From Methylotetracoccus oryzae (GTDB lineage: Bacteria; Pseudomonadota; Gammaproteobacteria; Methylococcales; Methylococcaceae): a stretch of 64,000 nt of DNA. Within the stretch, counting starts at the first letter, position 1. Each line of letters opens with the position of its first letter. The notes below the pieces were generated by a model. The model did no database searches. It was given only the letters and a program-made list of their open reading frames with translations, and had not been told where the DNA came from. This document shows, in pieces, positions 45,786 to 53,759 of this stretch. Both the position numbers and the translations under genes were made by a program. The DNA is taken from NCBI RefSeq assembly GCF_006175985.1, contig NZ_SRSH01000020.1, forward strand, positions 32,764-96,763, read 5' to 3'.

Positions 45786-46781
45786 TCAGGATTCGACCTG
45801 CGCGTTCGCATAAACCTTGCGAATCTCCTTCAGCACATCGTCCTCGGGGTCGCAATGACCATCGCGCAGTTCGAGCAGGAAGTGCTCGTACTTGAACGCG
45901 GTGTTGAACTGGGTGGCCATGCTGGAATCGCGCTCCAACAGATCGATTTGCTCGACCTTGTTCGTGTGCGTGTTGAACACGGTCATGTTGCGGAAGCCTT
46001 CGTAGTAGCGGCCATCCAGCGTCAGGGAGCGTTGATCGAGTTCCTTCTTGGTCAGGGTCTTGCCACTCGCGACCAGGGACAGATCGATCACGGGCAGGAA
46101 TTCGCCGCGGATCCGCAGCCAGCCGGGATTCATGTCATGCAGGGTCCTGAGCGCCAGATTGCCGGTCTGGTCGATCGGATAAGCCTCCGGGCTCGGAAGC
46201 GGCTCATCGAAGGTATGCCGGTAGGCGCGGGCGATATCCTCCAGGTAGTGCTGGGTCACCTGCCGCCGCGCCTTTCTCGGTGGAACGCCCTGCTTGACCA
46301 GGTCCAGGTACATCTTTCCGAAGCCTTTCGCGATCGTGAACACGATGATGTTGCCCATGTTTCGCGGGTCGCCGCCGTTGGCGATGGCGTCCTCGCCGAA
46401 ACCGAACAACTGGCTCATGTCCAGCTTGTGGTTCTCGCCATCCACGAGCGTTTCGCGATTGACGCGGAACATGTCATGGATCGAGAACTGCAGCACACCG
46501 AGGTCGTAGACCGAGATCGTCTTCATGATCGTCGAGGTTTTCTCGACTTTGGTGGCGGTGCCGGGCAGCACGGTCGTGGTCGGCTCGACATGGGTCGTGG
46601 TCGGAGTGACCACGGTGGTCTTCGGCTCCACATAGTGGTTTTCGGGGGAGATCCGGATCGGCGAGGAATCGCCCCTGTGCGCCTTGTTCTCGGCGGCCCT
46701 TACTGTGGCGGCAGTCAGAACCAAACCGATCGCGAGGGCCGTCAGCAGCGGGCTGCGGCTGGAGCCCATTGAATCCATCAT
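45786..46781 (-). CDS. Exported protein of unknown family
   Basis: This 331-residue protein has a clear signal peptide (LLTALAIGLVLTAATVRAAE). A Thr/Val/Pro-rich segment of about 50 residues follows with repeated TTT runs (PKTTVVTPTTTHVEPTTTVLPG). The rest has a mixed helical domain (GNIIVFTIAKGFGKMYLDLVKQGVPPRKARRQVTQHYLEDIARAYRHTFDEPLP) and a C-terminal part (FNTHTNKVEQIDLLERDSSMATQFNTAFKYEHFLLEL). I do not recognise it. GGAG lies nine bases before ATG 46781. It sits between Vgb-like gene 2 (15 bases upstream) and beta-helix gene 2, and is probably part of the same exported system. Confidence 0.8.
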   Translation of the reverse strand: MMDSMGSSRSPLLTALAIGLVLTAATVRAAENKAHRGDSSPIRISPENHYVEPKTTVVTPTTTHVEPTTTVLPGTATKVEKTSTIMKTISVYDLGVLQFSIHDMFRVNRETLVDGENHKLDMSQLFGFGEDAIANGGDPRNMGNIIVFTIAKGFGKMYLDLVKQGVPPRKARRQVTQHYLEDIARAYRHTFDEPLPSPEAYPIDQTGNLALRTLHDMNPGWLRIRGEFLPVIDLSLVASGKTLTKKELDQRSLTLDGRYYEGFRNMTVFNTHTNKVEQIDLLERDSSMATQFNTAFKYEHFLLELRDGHCDPEDDVLKEIRKVYANAQVES

Positions 46782-46796
46782 CAGAGTCTTCTCCCG

Positions 46797-47930
46797 TTAA
46801 GGATTGATAATCAGACGCCCCAGAGTCGCGCTGCCGGCCGTCACGTAGAAGATCTCGTCGCGGGCCGGCGCAACGACGTCGAGCGGTCCCTGCACACCCC
46901 CGAGTACATCGGGAAAGGCCGAGGGCGGCAGCGGCCATTCCAGGATCTCGTCGATACGGATGTCGATCCGCGCGATCTTGTCGGCGTTGGTCTCGACCAA
47001 GAAGAATTGCTTGTGGCCCGGCGCGGCGTCGATCTCCTGTACACCGGCGCTGGGCGGGCCAAATAAGCCCGGCGGACTCGGGACTACGGTCGGCAGGGGC
47101 CATTCCGTGATCCGGTTGGTGTCCGGGTTAAGCCGTGTGAACTTGTTGCCATCCTTCTGGGCAAAGAACACCCGGCCTGCCGCATCGATGCTGAGGCCCT
47201 TCGGAAACCCGGTATCGCTCGCCTCCGGTGAACCGCGCACCCAGGTCGGGTTCGACCATTCGGTATAGAGATGGGTATTCGGATCGAGCATCGCGACCGA
47301 GTTGGTATCGCGCGATCCCAGCCACCAGACGCGGTCCCTGCCGTCGATACGGAGGTTCGTGGAATACGGCTCGTGATGCGCGATCGGGTAGATCGTCACG
47401 ACATCGCTGGCCGGGTCGAAGCGGTACAGCTTGTGATTGGTGTTTCCCATGATCCAGATCGTGCCGGCGGTATCCTGATCCAGTTCGTAGAGCCCGAAGC
47501 CACCCCGGTCGTCCGGCTGGACCGGCAGCATCCATTGGGTGATAGCGCCGGTGACCGGATCCAGCCGGCCGAAAGCATTCCCGCGGATCGAGAAATACAG
47601 CTTCCCGTCGGCGGTCGGCAGCAGAAAGAACGGCCCGCCGCGCTCGTCCGGCAGTTCCCATTCGGTCACCGTGTTCGTCGCCAGGTCGACACGGCCGATC
47701 CGGTTCATCCGGTACGCGCTATAGTAGACACAGCCGCACAGCTCGCTGTAGGCCAGCTTGCGATCGCTGCCGGGTCCGCGCTCGGCTCTATAAGGCAGTT
47801 TCCACTCGGTCAGCGTTGCTGACGGCGCGGGCGCGGCGAGGGAGTCTGACGACCAGTCAAACAGGCTAACGCAGAAGAGGATCAGAAGAACACCGGGATG
47901 ACGGTGGCCGCGCGTCAAGAAGTTAGGCAT
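46797..47930 (-). CDS. Exported Vgb-like beta-propeller protein 2
   Basis: This 377-residue protein has a signal peptide (VLLILFCVSLFDWSSDSLAAPAPSA) followed by propeller blades with the same signature as protein 1: ATLTEWKLPYRAE, TVTEWELPDERGGPFFLLPTADGKLYFSIRG, AITQWMLPVQPDDRG, RITEWPLPTVVPSPPGLF and EILEWPLPPSAFPDV. It is most similar to streptogramin lyase-type propellers. ATG 47930 is chosen because AGGTGA sits just upstream and the signal peptide follows; the frame opens at 47966. As the first gene of the five-gene run, it must lie closest to the promoter, in the 319 bases upstream. Confidence 0.83.
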   Translation of the reverse strand: MPNFLTRGHRHPGVLLILFCVSLFDWSSDSLAAPAPSATLTEWKLPYRAERGPGSDRKLAYSELCGCVYYSAYRMNRIGRVDLATNTVTEWELPDERGGPFFLLPTADGKLYFSIRGNAFGRLDPVTGAITQWMLPVQPDDRGGFGLYELDQDTAGTIWIMGNTNHKLYRFDPASDVVTIYPIAHHEPYSTNLRIDGRDRVWWLGSRDTNSVAMLDPNTHLYTEWSNPTWVRGSPEASDTGFPKGLSIDAAGRVFFAQKDGNKFTRLNPDTNRITEWPLPTVVPSPPGLFGPPSAGVQEIDAAPGHKQFFLVETNADKIARIDIRIDEILEWPLPPSAFPDVLGGVQGPLDVVAPARDEIFYVTAGSATLGRLIINP

Positions 47931-48249
47931 CGGACTCACCTGGGCGTCGTGAGGCTTGAAAATCATCTCGGTGGCGCTGCCGTAATTTGAGCGGTGCGAG
48001 ATGCCGCCTCACCACAGCAATACCTATACCAATGAATTCGGGCGCGCTTGCGCGGGCTGGTTGGAGTCCGAACTACGTGCGGAGAGGGAGCTCGGAATGC
48101 GGGCTGTGCCGCAACGAGTGCGTGGTTTGCCGCACTGGCCGGTGCGTGGCGTAATTCCGAGGCGGGTTGTCTGAAGTCGGAGAGGTCCGGGACGGCCACA
48201 GAGGGCCGTCCTGTGTGAAGGGGCGAGAGCGCCGCCCGGGTAGGGATCT
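47931..48249. other. Intergenic region between HtrA gene and propeller operon
   Basis: This 319-base gap between two minus-strand genes should hold the promoter of the propeller/beta-helix operon. The only structure I can point to is the hairpin at 48190-48211, near the HtrA stop. No gene is recognisable. Confidence 0.4.
48190..48211 (-). terminator. Hairpin downstream of HtrA-like gene
   Basis: A perfect 8-bp GC-rich stem (GGACGGCC/GGCCGTCC) with a six-base loop lies 39 bases after the protease stop. No T-run follows, so confidence is moderate to low. Confidence 0.4.
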
Positions 48250-49380
48250 TCAGCGTGCGCCGATAGCGACGCTGAGAGTCTTGGAAGCACCGTTCCGCAA
48301 GATTTCCAGGTCGATTTCCTGGCCGGGCGGCGTCAGGCCGACGGCGCTGCGCAGGCTGCTCGCATTGGCGACGGACTTCCCGTTCACGGCAATGATGATG
48401 TCTCCGACCAGGAGTCCTGCACTGGCTGCCGGCGAGTCCGGTGCAATCTGCGCGACGACTGCTCCGGCCGTGCGCTTGAGACCGAAGCTTCGAGCGAGCT
48501 CCGGGGTGAGATCCTGCACCGAAACCCCAAGCTGACCGCGGCGGACCTTTCCGGACCCTATCAACTGTTCCATGATGTCGCGCGCCATGTTGCTCGGGAT
48601 CGCGAAGCTGATGCCGACGTTGCCGCCGCTCGGCCCCACGATTGCGGTGTTGATGCCGACGAGTCGTCCGTCCAGGTCGACCAGGGCGCCCCCGGAGTTC
48701 CCCGGGTTGACCGAAGCGTCGGTCTGAATGAAGTTCTCGTACCCCTCGATACCGAGGCCAGATCGGCCCAAGGCGCTGACGATGCCGGATGTCACCGTCT
48801 GGCCCAGGCCGAAGGGATTGCCGATCGCGACGACGAAATCGCCGACGCGCAGCGCGTCGGAATTCCCCAGCGGAACGGACACTAGTCGATCGGGCGTGAT
48901 CTTGATCACGGCGATGTCGGTGTCGGCATCGCTGCCGACAAGCTTTGCCTCGAACTGGCGCTCGTCCATCAACGTCACCGTTACCTGATCGGCATTGGCG
49001 ACGACATGGTGGTTGGTCAGGATGTAGCCACGGGCGGCGTCGATCACGACGCCCGAACCCAGGCTTTGCCGTTGTTGTTCGCGCGGCATTTGCGGGCGAC
49101 CGAAGAACCGCCGAAAGAACGGATCGTTGAACAGAGGATTGACCTCCAGTCGCACGCGGGAGGTCGTCGAGATATTGACGACGCCGGGTACGATGCGATC
49201 CAGCATCGGTGCCAACGACTGGGGGCGGTACTCCGACCGCACGGGCGGCAGCCGCGCCGGCGGCGCGACCGCGGGCTGGGCCGCTACAGGTTCCGGTGGG
49301 CGCACCGGACTGCAAGCACCGAGCATGAGCCCCAGTGCCAAAACTCCAAACCTGCTCTGTTGACCGATACGCTCCATCAT
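48250..49380 (-). CDS. HtrA/DegS-like trypsin-fold protease with one PDZ domain, predicted lipoprotein
   Basis: This serine protease of about 376 residues belongs to the Do/HtrA family. The catalytic triad regions are LTNHHVVANA (His), DADTDIAVIKI (Asp) and TDASVNPGNSGGALVD (Ser). A single C-terminal PDZ domain follows (RRGQLGVSVQDLTPELARSFGL... GLLVGDIIIAVNGKSVAN), like DegS rather than two-PDZ DegP. The N-terminus has a lipobox (LALGLMLGACS), so it is probably anchored to a membrane by lipid rather than free or helix-anchored. ATG 49380 (MMERIG) has GGAG ten bases upstream. An anchored protease at the envelope could sense or trim misfolded exported proteins, such as the products of the neighbouring operon, but this is inference. 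Confidence 0.88.
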   Translation of the reverse strand: MMERIGQQSRFGVLALGLMLGACSPVRPPEPVAAQPAVAPPARLPPVRSEYRPQSLAPMLDRIVPGVVNISTTSRVRLEVNPLFNDPFFRRFFGRPQMPREQQRQSLGSGVVIDAARGYILTNHHVVANADQVTVTLMDERQFEAKLVGSDADTDIAVIKITPDRLVSVPLGNSDALRVGDFVVAIGNPFGLGQTVTSGIVSALGRSGLGIEGYENFIQTDASVNPGNSGGALVDLDGRLVGINTAIVGPSGGNVGISFAIPSNMARDIMEQLIGSGKVRRGQLGVSVQDLTPELARSFGLKRTAGAVVAQIAPDSPAASAGLLVGDIIIAVNGKSVANASSLRSAVGLTPPGQEIDLEILRNGASKTLSVAIGAR

Positions 49381-49635
49381 CGACGACTCACTCCGGCATG
49401 GCGCCATCACACGAAGATCCGTAATGATAACCGACGCATCGGCTCGTTCGCGTGGTGGCGCCGGCTCTGGCCCGCCTCTCCCGGTGCCGACGCATGACGA
49501 CGGACTCGCGTCGGCTTGCATTCGACTGCGCTTAACCGTTAGCCTGACGCAATTGATTCTGCGATCTTCACCCCGAGGTCAGATTCCGACCGGCCGCTCT
49601 TGCGCTGTCGCGGCGCGCCAGCCCCACGCTACCCC

Positions 49636-51315
49636 ATGTACCTGAAGCATTTCGGCTTCGATGCCGCGCCTTTCGCGATCAATCCGGATCCGCGCTTTCT
49701 CTATCTGAGTCACCAGCACCAGGAGGCCCTCGCGCACCTGTTGTATGGGCTTGGGGAAGGCGGCGGCTTCGTGATGCTTTCGGGAGAAGTCGGAGCCGGC
49801 AAAACAACGCTCTGCTACTCCCTGCTGGAAAACTTGGGTGGCGACGTCGATGTGGCGTTCATCATGAATCCGCGGCTCGGCGCGGTAGAGTTGCTCGCGG
49901 CGCTGTGCGACGAGCTGCATGTCCCTTACCCTCCGGCGACGGAAAGCTGCAAGGTATTGATCGATGCTCTGAATCGCTTTCTTTTGGAAAACCACTCCAA
50001 GGGTCGCAGGACGGTCGCGGTCATCGACGAGGCACAGCACCTCAGTACGGATGTGCTGGAACAGATTCGCTTGCTGACCAATCTGGAGACGCCGACCACG
50101 AAGCTGCTGCAAATCATTCTGGTCGGGCAGCCCGAACTTTCCGATCTGCTGGCGCGTCGGGAAGTGCGGCAGGTGGATCAGCGCATCACGGCGCGTTATC
50201 ACCTGGGACCGCTGAACGAAGCCGAGACGCAGCGCTATGTCCATCACCGGTTGAGGGTGGCGGGCGGGAACGCGGATTTGTTCAGTACGAGGGCACTGGC
50301 GGAGATCTTTCGCACGTCGGGAGGTGTCCCACGGCTCATCAACGTCATCTGCGACCGCGCCCTGCTCGGTGCCTATACGCTCGACCGGCTCCGGGTCGAC
50401 GTTCCGATCGTCCGTAAAGCCGCCCGCGAGGTACATCGGATTCCCACGCAGGCCGCGTTACCGAGATGGCAGAAAGTCGCCGGTGTCCTGTTCGTAGTGG
50501 TTGCCGTCGCGTCGCTGGTTCCGTGGCCAGGACGTCACGGTGAGTCCGCTGTGTCGCTTACCGTTGCGCGCAACGATCCAACCGCACCACCGGCCGAGCC
50601 GATAACGCCACCGCAGCCAGTTGCCGCTCTGGATCCACCTAAAGGCGATGCGGGTCAGGTCATGCCCGTCAATCTGCGGCCCCCGAGACCCGCCTTGCAC
50701 CTTTGGGTCGCTGATCCAGTCTTTGCTCAGGAGCGCCAGGCGCTGGGGCAAGTCGTACAGCTATGGCAGCCGCAGCGGGCTTTTGAGGCCATTTCGTGCG
50801 CGCCTTTGATCGACGCCGGACTGCGGTGTCTCCATCTGCGGAGAGGCTGGGAGCGGCTGTTACGCCTTAATCTTCCCGCCGTACTGAAGCTGCGCCTGAA
50901 TGACGGCCAAAGCCGCTTCGTGGCGCTGATCGGCGGTGACAGCGAGCACGCCTGGCTGGCGGGTAAGGATGGCACGGCACTGTCCTATCCGTTGGTGGAA
51001 CTCCTGCCGCTGTGGACCGGCGAATCCATCGTCCTCTGGAAGCCGCCGACGAAGCGGAAGACCTACTTCATGCCCGGTAACACTTACTCGGGTATCCCGC
51101 TAATGAGGCGGCAACTTGAGGCCTCCGGCTTTCCCGCTATGCCGGAGGGTCCCCCCGAACGTTTCGATGCGACCTTGCGCGAGGCGGTCATCGCTTTCCA
51201 GCAGACTCTTGGCATTCGGGCGGACGGGATCATCGGCCCGGAAACACAGGCGGATCTGTCCGCGGCATTACCGCGGTCCGGGATGCCCACTCTCCGTGAC
51301 GGCGCGAATCCATAG
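49636..51315 (+). CDS. gspA: ExeA/GspA-type AAA ATPase with peptidoglycan-binding domain
   Basis: This 559-residue inner-membrane ATPase helps place the type II secretion secretin in the cell wall. ATG 49636 gives MYLKHFGFDAAPFAINPDPRFLYLS, the standard ExeA start. It contains Walker A GEVGAGKTTLCYSLL, Walker B TVAVIDEAQHLS, a sensor region with TNLETPTTKLLQIILVGQPEL, and one membrane helix near residue 280 (VAGVLFVVVAVASLVPW). The periplasmic part ends in a PG-binding domain (RRQLEASGFP... FDATLREAVIAFQQTLGIRADGIIGPETQADLSAAL). Its partner gspB follows after 14 bases. The remaining type II secretion genes are not in the window. Confidence 0.92.
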   Translation: MYLKHFGFDAAPFAINPDPRFLYLSHQHQEALAHLLYGLGEGGGFVMLSGEVGAGKTTLCYSLLENLGGDVDVAFIMNPRLGAVELLAALCDELHVPYPPATESCKVLIDALNRFLLENHSKGRRTVAVIDEAQHLSTDVLEQIRLLTNLETPTTKLLQIILVGQPELSDLLARREVRQVDQRITARYHLGPLNEAETQRYVHHRLRVAGGNADLFSTRALAEIFRTSGGVPRLINVICDRALLGAYTLDRLRVDVPIVRKAAREVHRIPTQAALPRWQKVAGVLFVVVAVASLVPWPGRHGESAVSLTVARNDPTAPPAEPITPPQPVAALDPPKGDAGQVMPVNLRPPRPALHLWVADPVFAQERQALGQVVQLWQPQRAFEAISCAPLIDAGLRCLHLRRGWERLLRLNLPAVLKLRLNDGQSRFVALIGGDSEHAWLAGKDGTALSYPLVELLPLWTGESIVLWKPPTKRKTYFMPGNTYSGIPLMRRQLEASGFPAMPEGPPERFDATLREAVIAFQQTLGIRADGIIGPETQADLSAALPRSGMPTLRDGANP

Positions 51316-51329
51316 CAGGGGCTATCCAG

Positions 51330-52163
51330 ATGTCCTATATCCTTGAAGCCTTGCGCAAATCGGAGCGACAGCGGCGCGAAGCCGAGGCCCAACCTCTCGC
51401 CCGGCTGGCGGCCTATCCTGCCGACACACCCCGCTCGCACTGGCGCTCGGTGTTGCTGGCTATTTTTGCCGTTCTGAACCTGGGGGTACTCGCGTTTGTG
51501 CTGCACTATGCGCTAAAGCGTGAAGAGCCCGCTGACCGTACCATCGGGCACGCGACGGGTTCTGCCGAGCAGGCGATGGCCTCCCGCACGGCAGCCGCCG
51601 CGTTGAGCTCCGACAGATCGGGGCCGGTCGGCGAGCCTTTGGGTTTTGCCGAAGCCCCGACCTCCCCGAAACCCCAGGCCGTGACCCGGGAGTTGTCAGG
51701 GCCCAGGCCCAAGAAGCCGAGGGAATCCGCCCCTCCGTCGCGTTCTGCGGTCCCGCCGCACCGGCCGACTGCGGCAGCGCAGCCTGACCGCACTCGTCGG
51801 GTTCAGAGCCCCCCCGGCGAGGGGGGGGCGGCTCGCGGGCCAGTGCCCGACGGTGATCCCTCTGGGCGTCTGCGACGAGTCGAGCCTGGGTCCACGAGCC
51901 CGAGTGTGGCTTCGGGGCGCAGTGCGAGGCCGCGAGTTGCTGAACCCGTTGCCACCACGGTGGTCGATGATCATCTTCCACGACCGAGGATCAATGTCTA
52001 CGCCTACTCCGCGACGGCTGAACGAGACCGGTTCGTCGTGATCGGCGGACGCAAGTACCACGAAGGGGATCGCCTGCACGACGGTCCGGCGATTCGGCGG
52101 ATCGAGGAGTCGGCTGTGACGCTGGATTTCGAGGGGCAGACCTACAAGGTACCGCGACCGTGA
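51330..52163 (+). CDS. gspB: General secretion pathway protein B (GspB/ExeB)
   Basis: This 277-residue partner of ExeA starts MSYILEALRKSERQRREAEA, the signature of GspB proteins. One membrane helix follows (SVLLAIFAVLNLGVLAFVLHYAL), then a long low-complexity Pro/Ser/Arg linker in the periplasm of about 130 residues. The conserved C-terminal domain reads INVYAYSATAERDRFVVIGGRKYHEGDRLHDGPAIRRIEESAVTLDFEGQTYKV. It is co-transcribed with gspA and forms the GspAB complex that assembles the secretin. The linker is poorly conserved and Arg-rich, as expected for a spacer across the peptidoglycan. Confidence 0.92.
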   Translation: MSYILEALRKSERQRREAEAQPLARLAAYPADTPRSHWRSVLLAIFAVLNLGVLAFVLHYALKREEPADRTIGHATGSAEQAMASRTAAAALSSDRSGPVGEPLGFAEAPTSPKPQAVTRELSGPRPKKPRESAPPSRSAVPPHRPTAAAQPDRTRRVQSPPGEGGAARGPVPDGDPSGRLRRVEPGSTSPSVASGRSARPRVAEPVATTVVDDHLPRPRINVYAYSATAERDRFVVIGGRKYHEGDRLHDGPAIRRIEESAVTLDFEGQTYKVPRP

Positions 52164-52261
52164 TTCGCACTGCACTCGGAGATCGTCGGCCTGGAAAGGT
52201 TTGCAGTGCCGATGCAGGCGCATCCTTCTTTGCTAAGGGCTTCACACAAGAGCAGCGGTCG

Positions 52262-52303
52262 TAGAAAGAAAAGTCCCCCGTGATGTGGTCACCACGGGGG
52301 ACT
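52262..52303 (-). terminator. Rho-independent terminator of the 53759-52374 gene
   Basis: An 11-bp stem (core GTCCCCCGTG/CACGGGGGAC) with a ten-base loop is followed on the minus strand by TTTTCTTTCT. It lies about 70 bases after the beta-helix gene stop. This is the clearest intrinsic terminator in the window. On the plus strand it also lies about 110 bases after gspB, but lacks a T-run there. Confidence 0.8.
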
Positions 52304-52373
52304 GTTGATGAGGCTTGGTAGAGACGATGGCCCGCGTTGGGTGTGCTGAGGTCGTCAGCTGCATCTCGCTGGC

Positions 52374-53759
52374 TCAGAGCTCGTCACCGCCGATATCGGG
52401 TGTCGAGTCTCTGGCATCGCCGAAGTAGTCATCGAGGATTTCGCTGATGACGCTGGCCTTGCTGATGGCCGGTGACGTGGCCTTGAGCTTGAAATACTCG
52501 CCCTTCAATTGCCCGGCCAGCGTGGATCCCGTCTGGCTCAGCTGCGGATCGGCGTTGACATCGTCATAGGCGGCAGCCTTGGTGACCGGTTTCTCGGACC
52601 AAAGATTGCTCGAAAACGTGAACTGGCCTTTGCCGACCGCGATTGGATTGCCGGTGCCGTTCTGTTTCACGATATTGTTCAGGAACTGCACGTTCTCGTG
52701 TGCCGCATCACGGAAAGTGATCGCATTTGAAGTCGATGAAGCCAACGTCGCTTGCACGAAGGTATTGTTGGCGATCATGACGTTCGACATCTTGGCGCCC
52801 GGGTTGCGCTTGTCCGTCCACCAACTCATGTGGGCGCTGCCACCCATGATCAGGTTGTTGACGATGCTTACGTTCGCCGATGCGCGGACCGAAGTTTCAT
52901 CGCAGAGGCCGATATTCATCATGTTTTTCTGCACCGCATTGTTTGGCGTGACGTAGATCAGATTGCCCGTGACGAGCGTATTGGTGGATTCTGAGACGTA
53001 GACATTCAGGGCCCAGTTGTCATATACCGTGTTTCCTTCCAGGACCGTGCCATCGGCCTCGAACGAAGAAAGCCCCTCGCCCCAATTATTGAATACCGTA
53101 TTACCCCGCAGCGTGGCGTTTTCGGTTATTCCGTTTACCTTGTCGCGAGCCGCGCTGAGTCCGGTACCCCATCCGCCATTGGGATAGCGAGTCGTCGGGC
53201 AACTGCTGAGCCGGCAGTTGTACCAGGCATTACCCCAAACCCGATTGTATTCGACAACGCTGTAGTCACCCGCAGCCAGCACGCCTCGTTCGGCATGATC
53301 GTGGATGTCCGAGTTGCTGAGCTTGTTGTGGTGACCCGTCAGAACAACGCCCTGGCCGAGTCCGTTTTTTACCTCGAAGCCATCCATGTGCAGATAGTTT
53401 CCGGCCAGATTAACCATCGTGCCCCAGTTCGCTGCGAGCTTTTTCTGGCCGTCAATGATGGGTAATTCTTCTGCGTAGGCGCTAATCCGTATCGGTGCGG
53501 CAGCGGTGCCCGATTTGCTCCATGACACGGTTTGTGCGTAGGTCCCGCCGCGTACGTAAACCGTGTCGCCCGGCTTCACAAAGTTCTGCGCTTTCGAGAT
53601 TGTCTTGAACGGGGCAGAGAAAGTTCCTTGATTGCTGTCATTGCCCCACGTAGCGACATAATAGTTGGCGGCGACCGACGTTTGGGAGATGGCCATTCCG
53701 CTGACAAGAAGTATCAATGACGAAGCGGCTCTGTTCGATTTTTTGTTGGGCGATTTCAT
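52374..53759 (-). CDS. Exported right-handed beta-helix protein 3 (DUF1565/pectate lyase-like fold)
   Basis: This 461-residue protein starts at ATG 53759, with GGAG six bases upstream. A signal peptide ends TSVAANYY. The N-terminal motif YYVATWGNDSNQGTFSAPFKTISKAQNFVKPGDTVYVRGGTYAQTV is typical of DUF1565-type beta-helix proteins, several of which act on polysaccharides. Coils such as LRGNTVFNNWGEGLSSFEADGTVLEGNTVYDNW and IVNNLIMGGSAHMSWW follow, ending in DARDSTPDIGGDEL. It is not closely related to beta-helix proteins 1 and 2. Base composition is visibly richer in A and T than the neighbours, and it has its own strong terminator, so it may be a recent arrival. It could be a substrate of the type II system encoded next door. 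Confidence 0.85.
   Translation of the reverse strand: MKSPNKKSNRAASSLILLVSGMAISQTSVAANYYVATWGNDSNQGTFSAPFKTISKAQNFVKPGDTVYVRGGTYAQTVSWSKSGTAAAPIRISAYAEELPIIDGQKKLAANWGTMVNLAGNYLHMDGFEVKNGLGQGVVLTGHHNKLSNSDIHDHAERGVLAAGDYSVVEYNRVWGNAWYNCRLSSCPTTRYPNGGWGTGLSAARDKVNGITENATLRGNTVFNNWGEGLSSFEADGTVLEGNTVYDNWALNVYVSESTNTLVTGNLIYVTPNNAVQKNMMNIGLCDETSVRASANVSIVNNLIMGGSAHMSWWTDKRNPGAKMSNVMIANNTFVQATLASSTSNAITFRDAAHENVQFLNNIVKQNGTGNPIAVGKGQFTFSSNLWSEKPVTKAAAYDDVNADPQLSQTGSTLAGQLKGEYFKLKATSPAISKASVISEILDDYFGDARDSTPDIGGDEL

Noticed and set aside
52262..52303. Attenuator or riboswitch for gspB
   Set aside because: The T-rich tract follows the stem only on the minus strand, so it fits an intrinsic terminator of the beta-helix gene.
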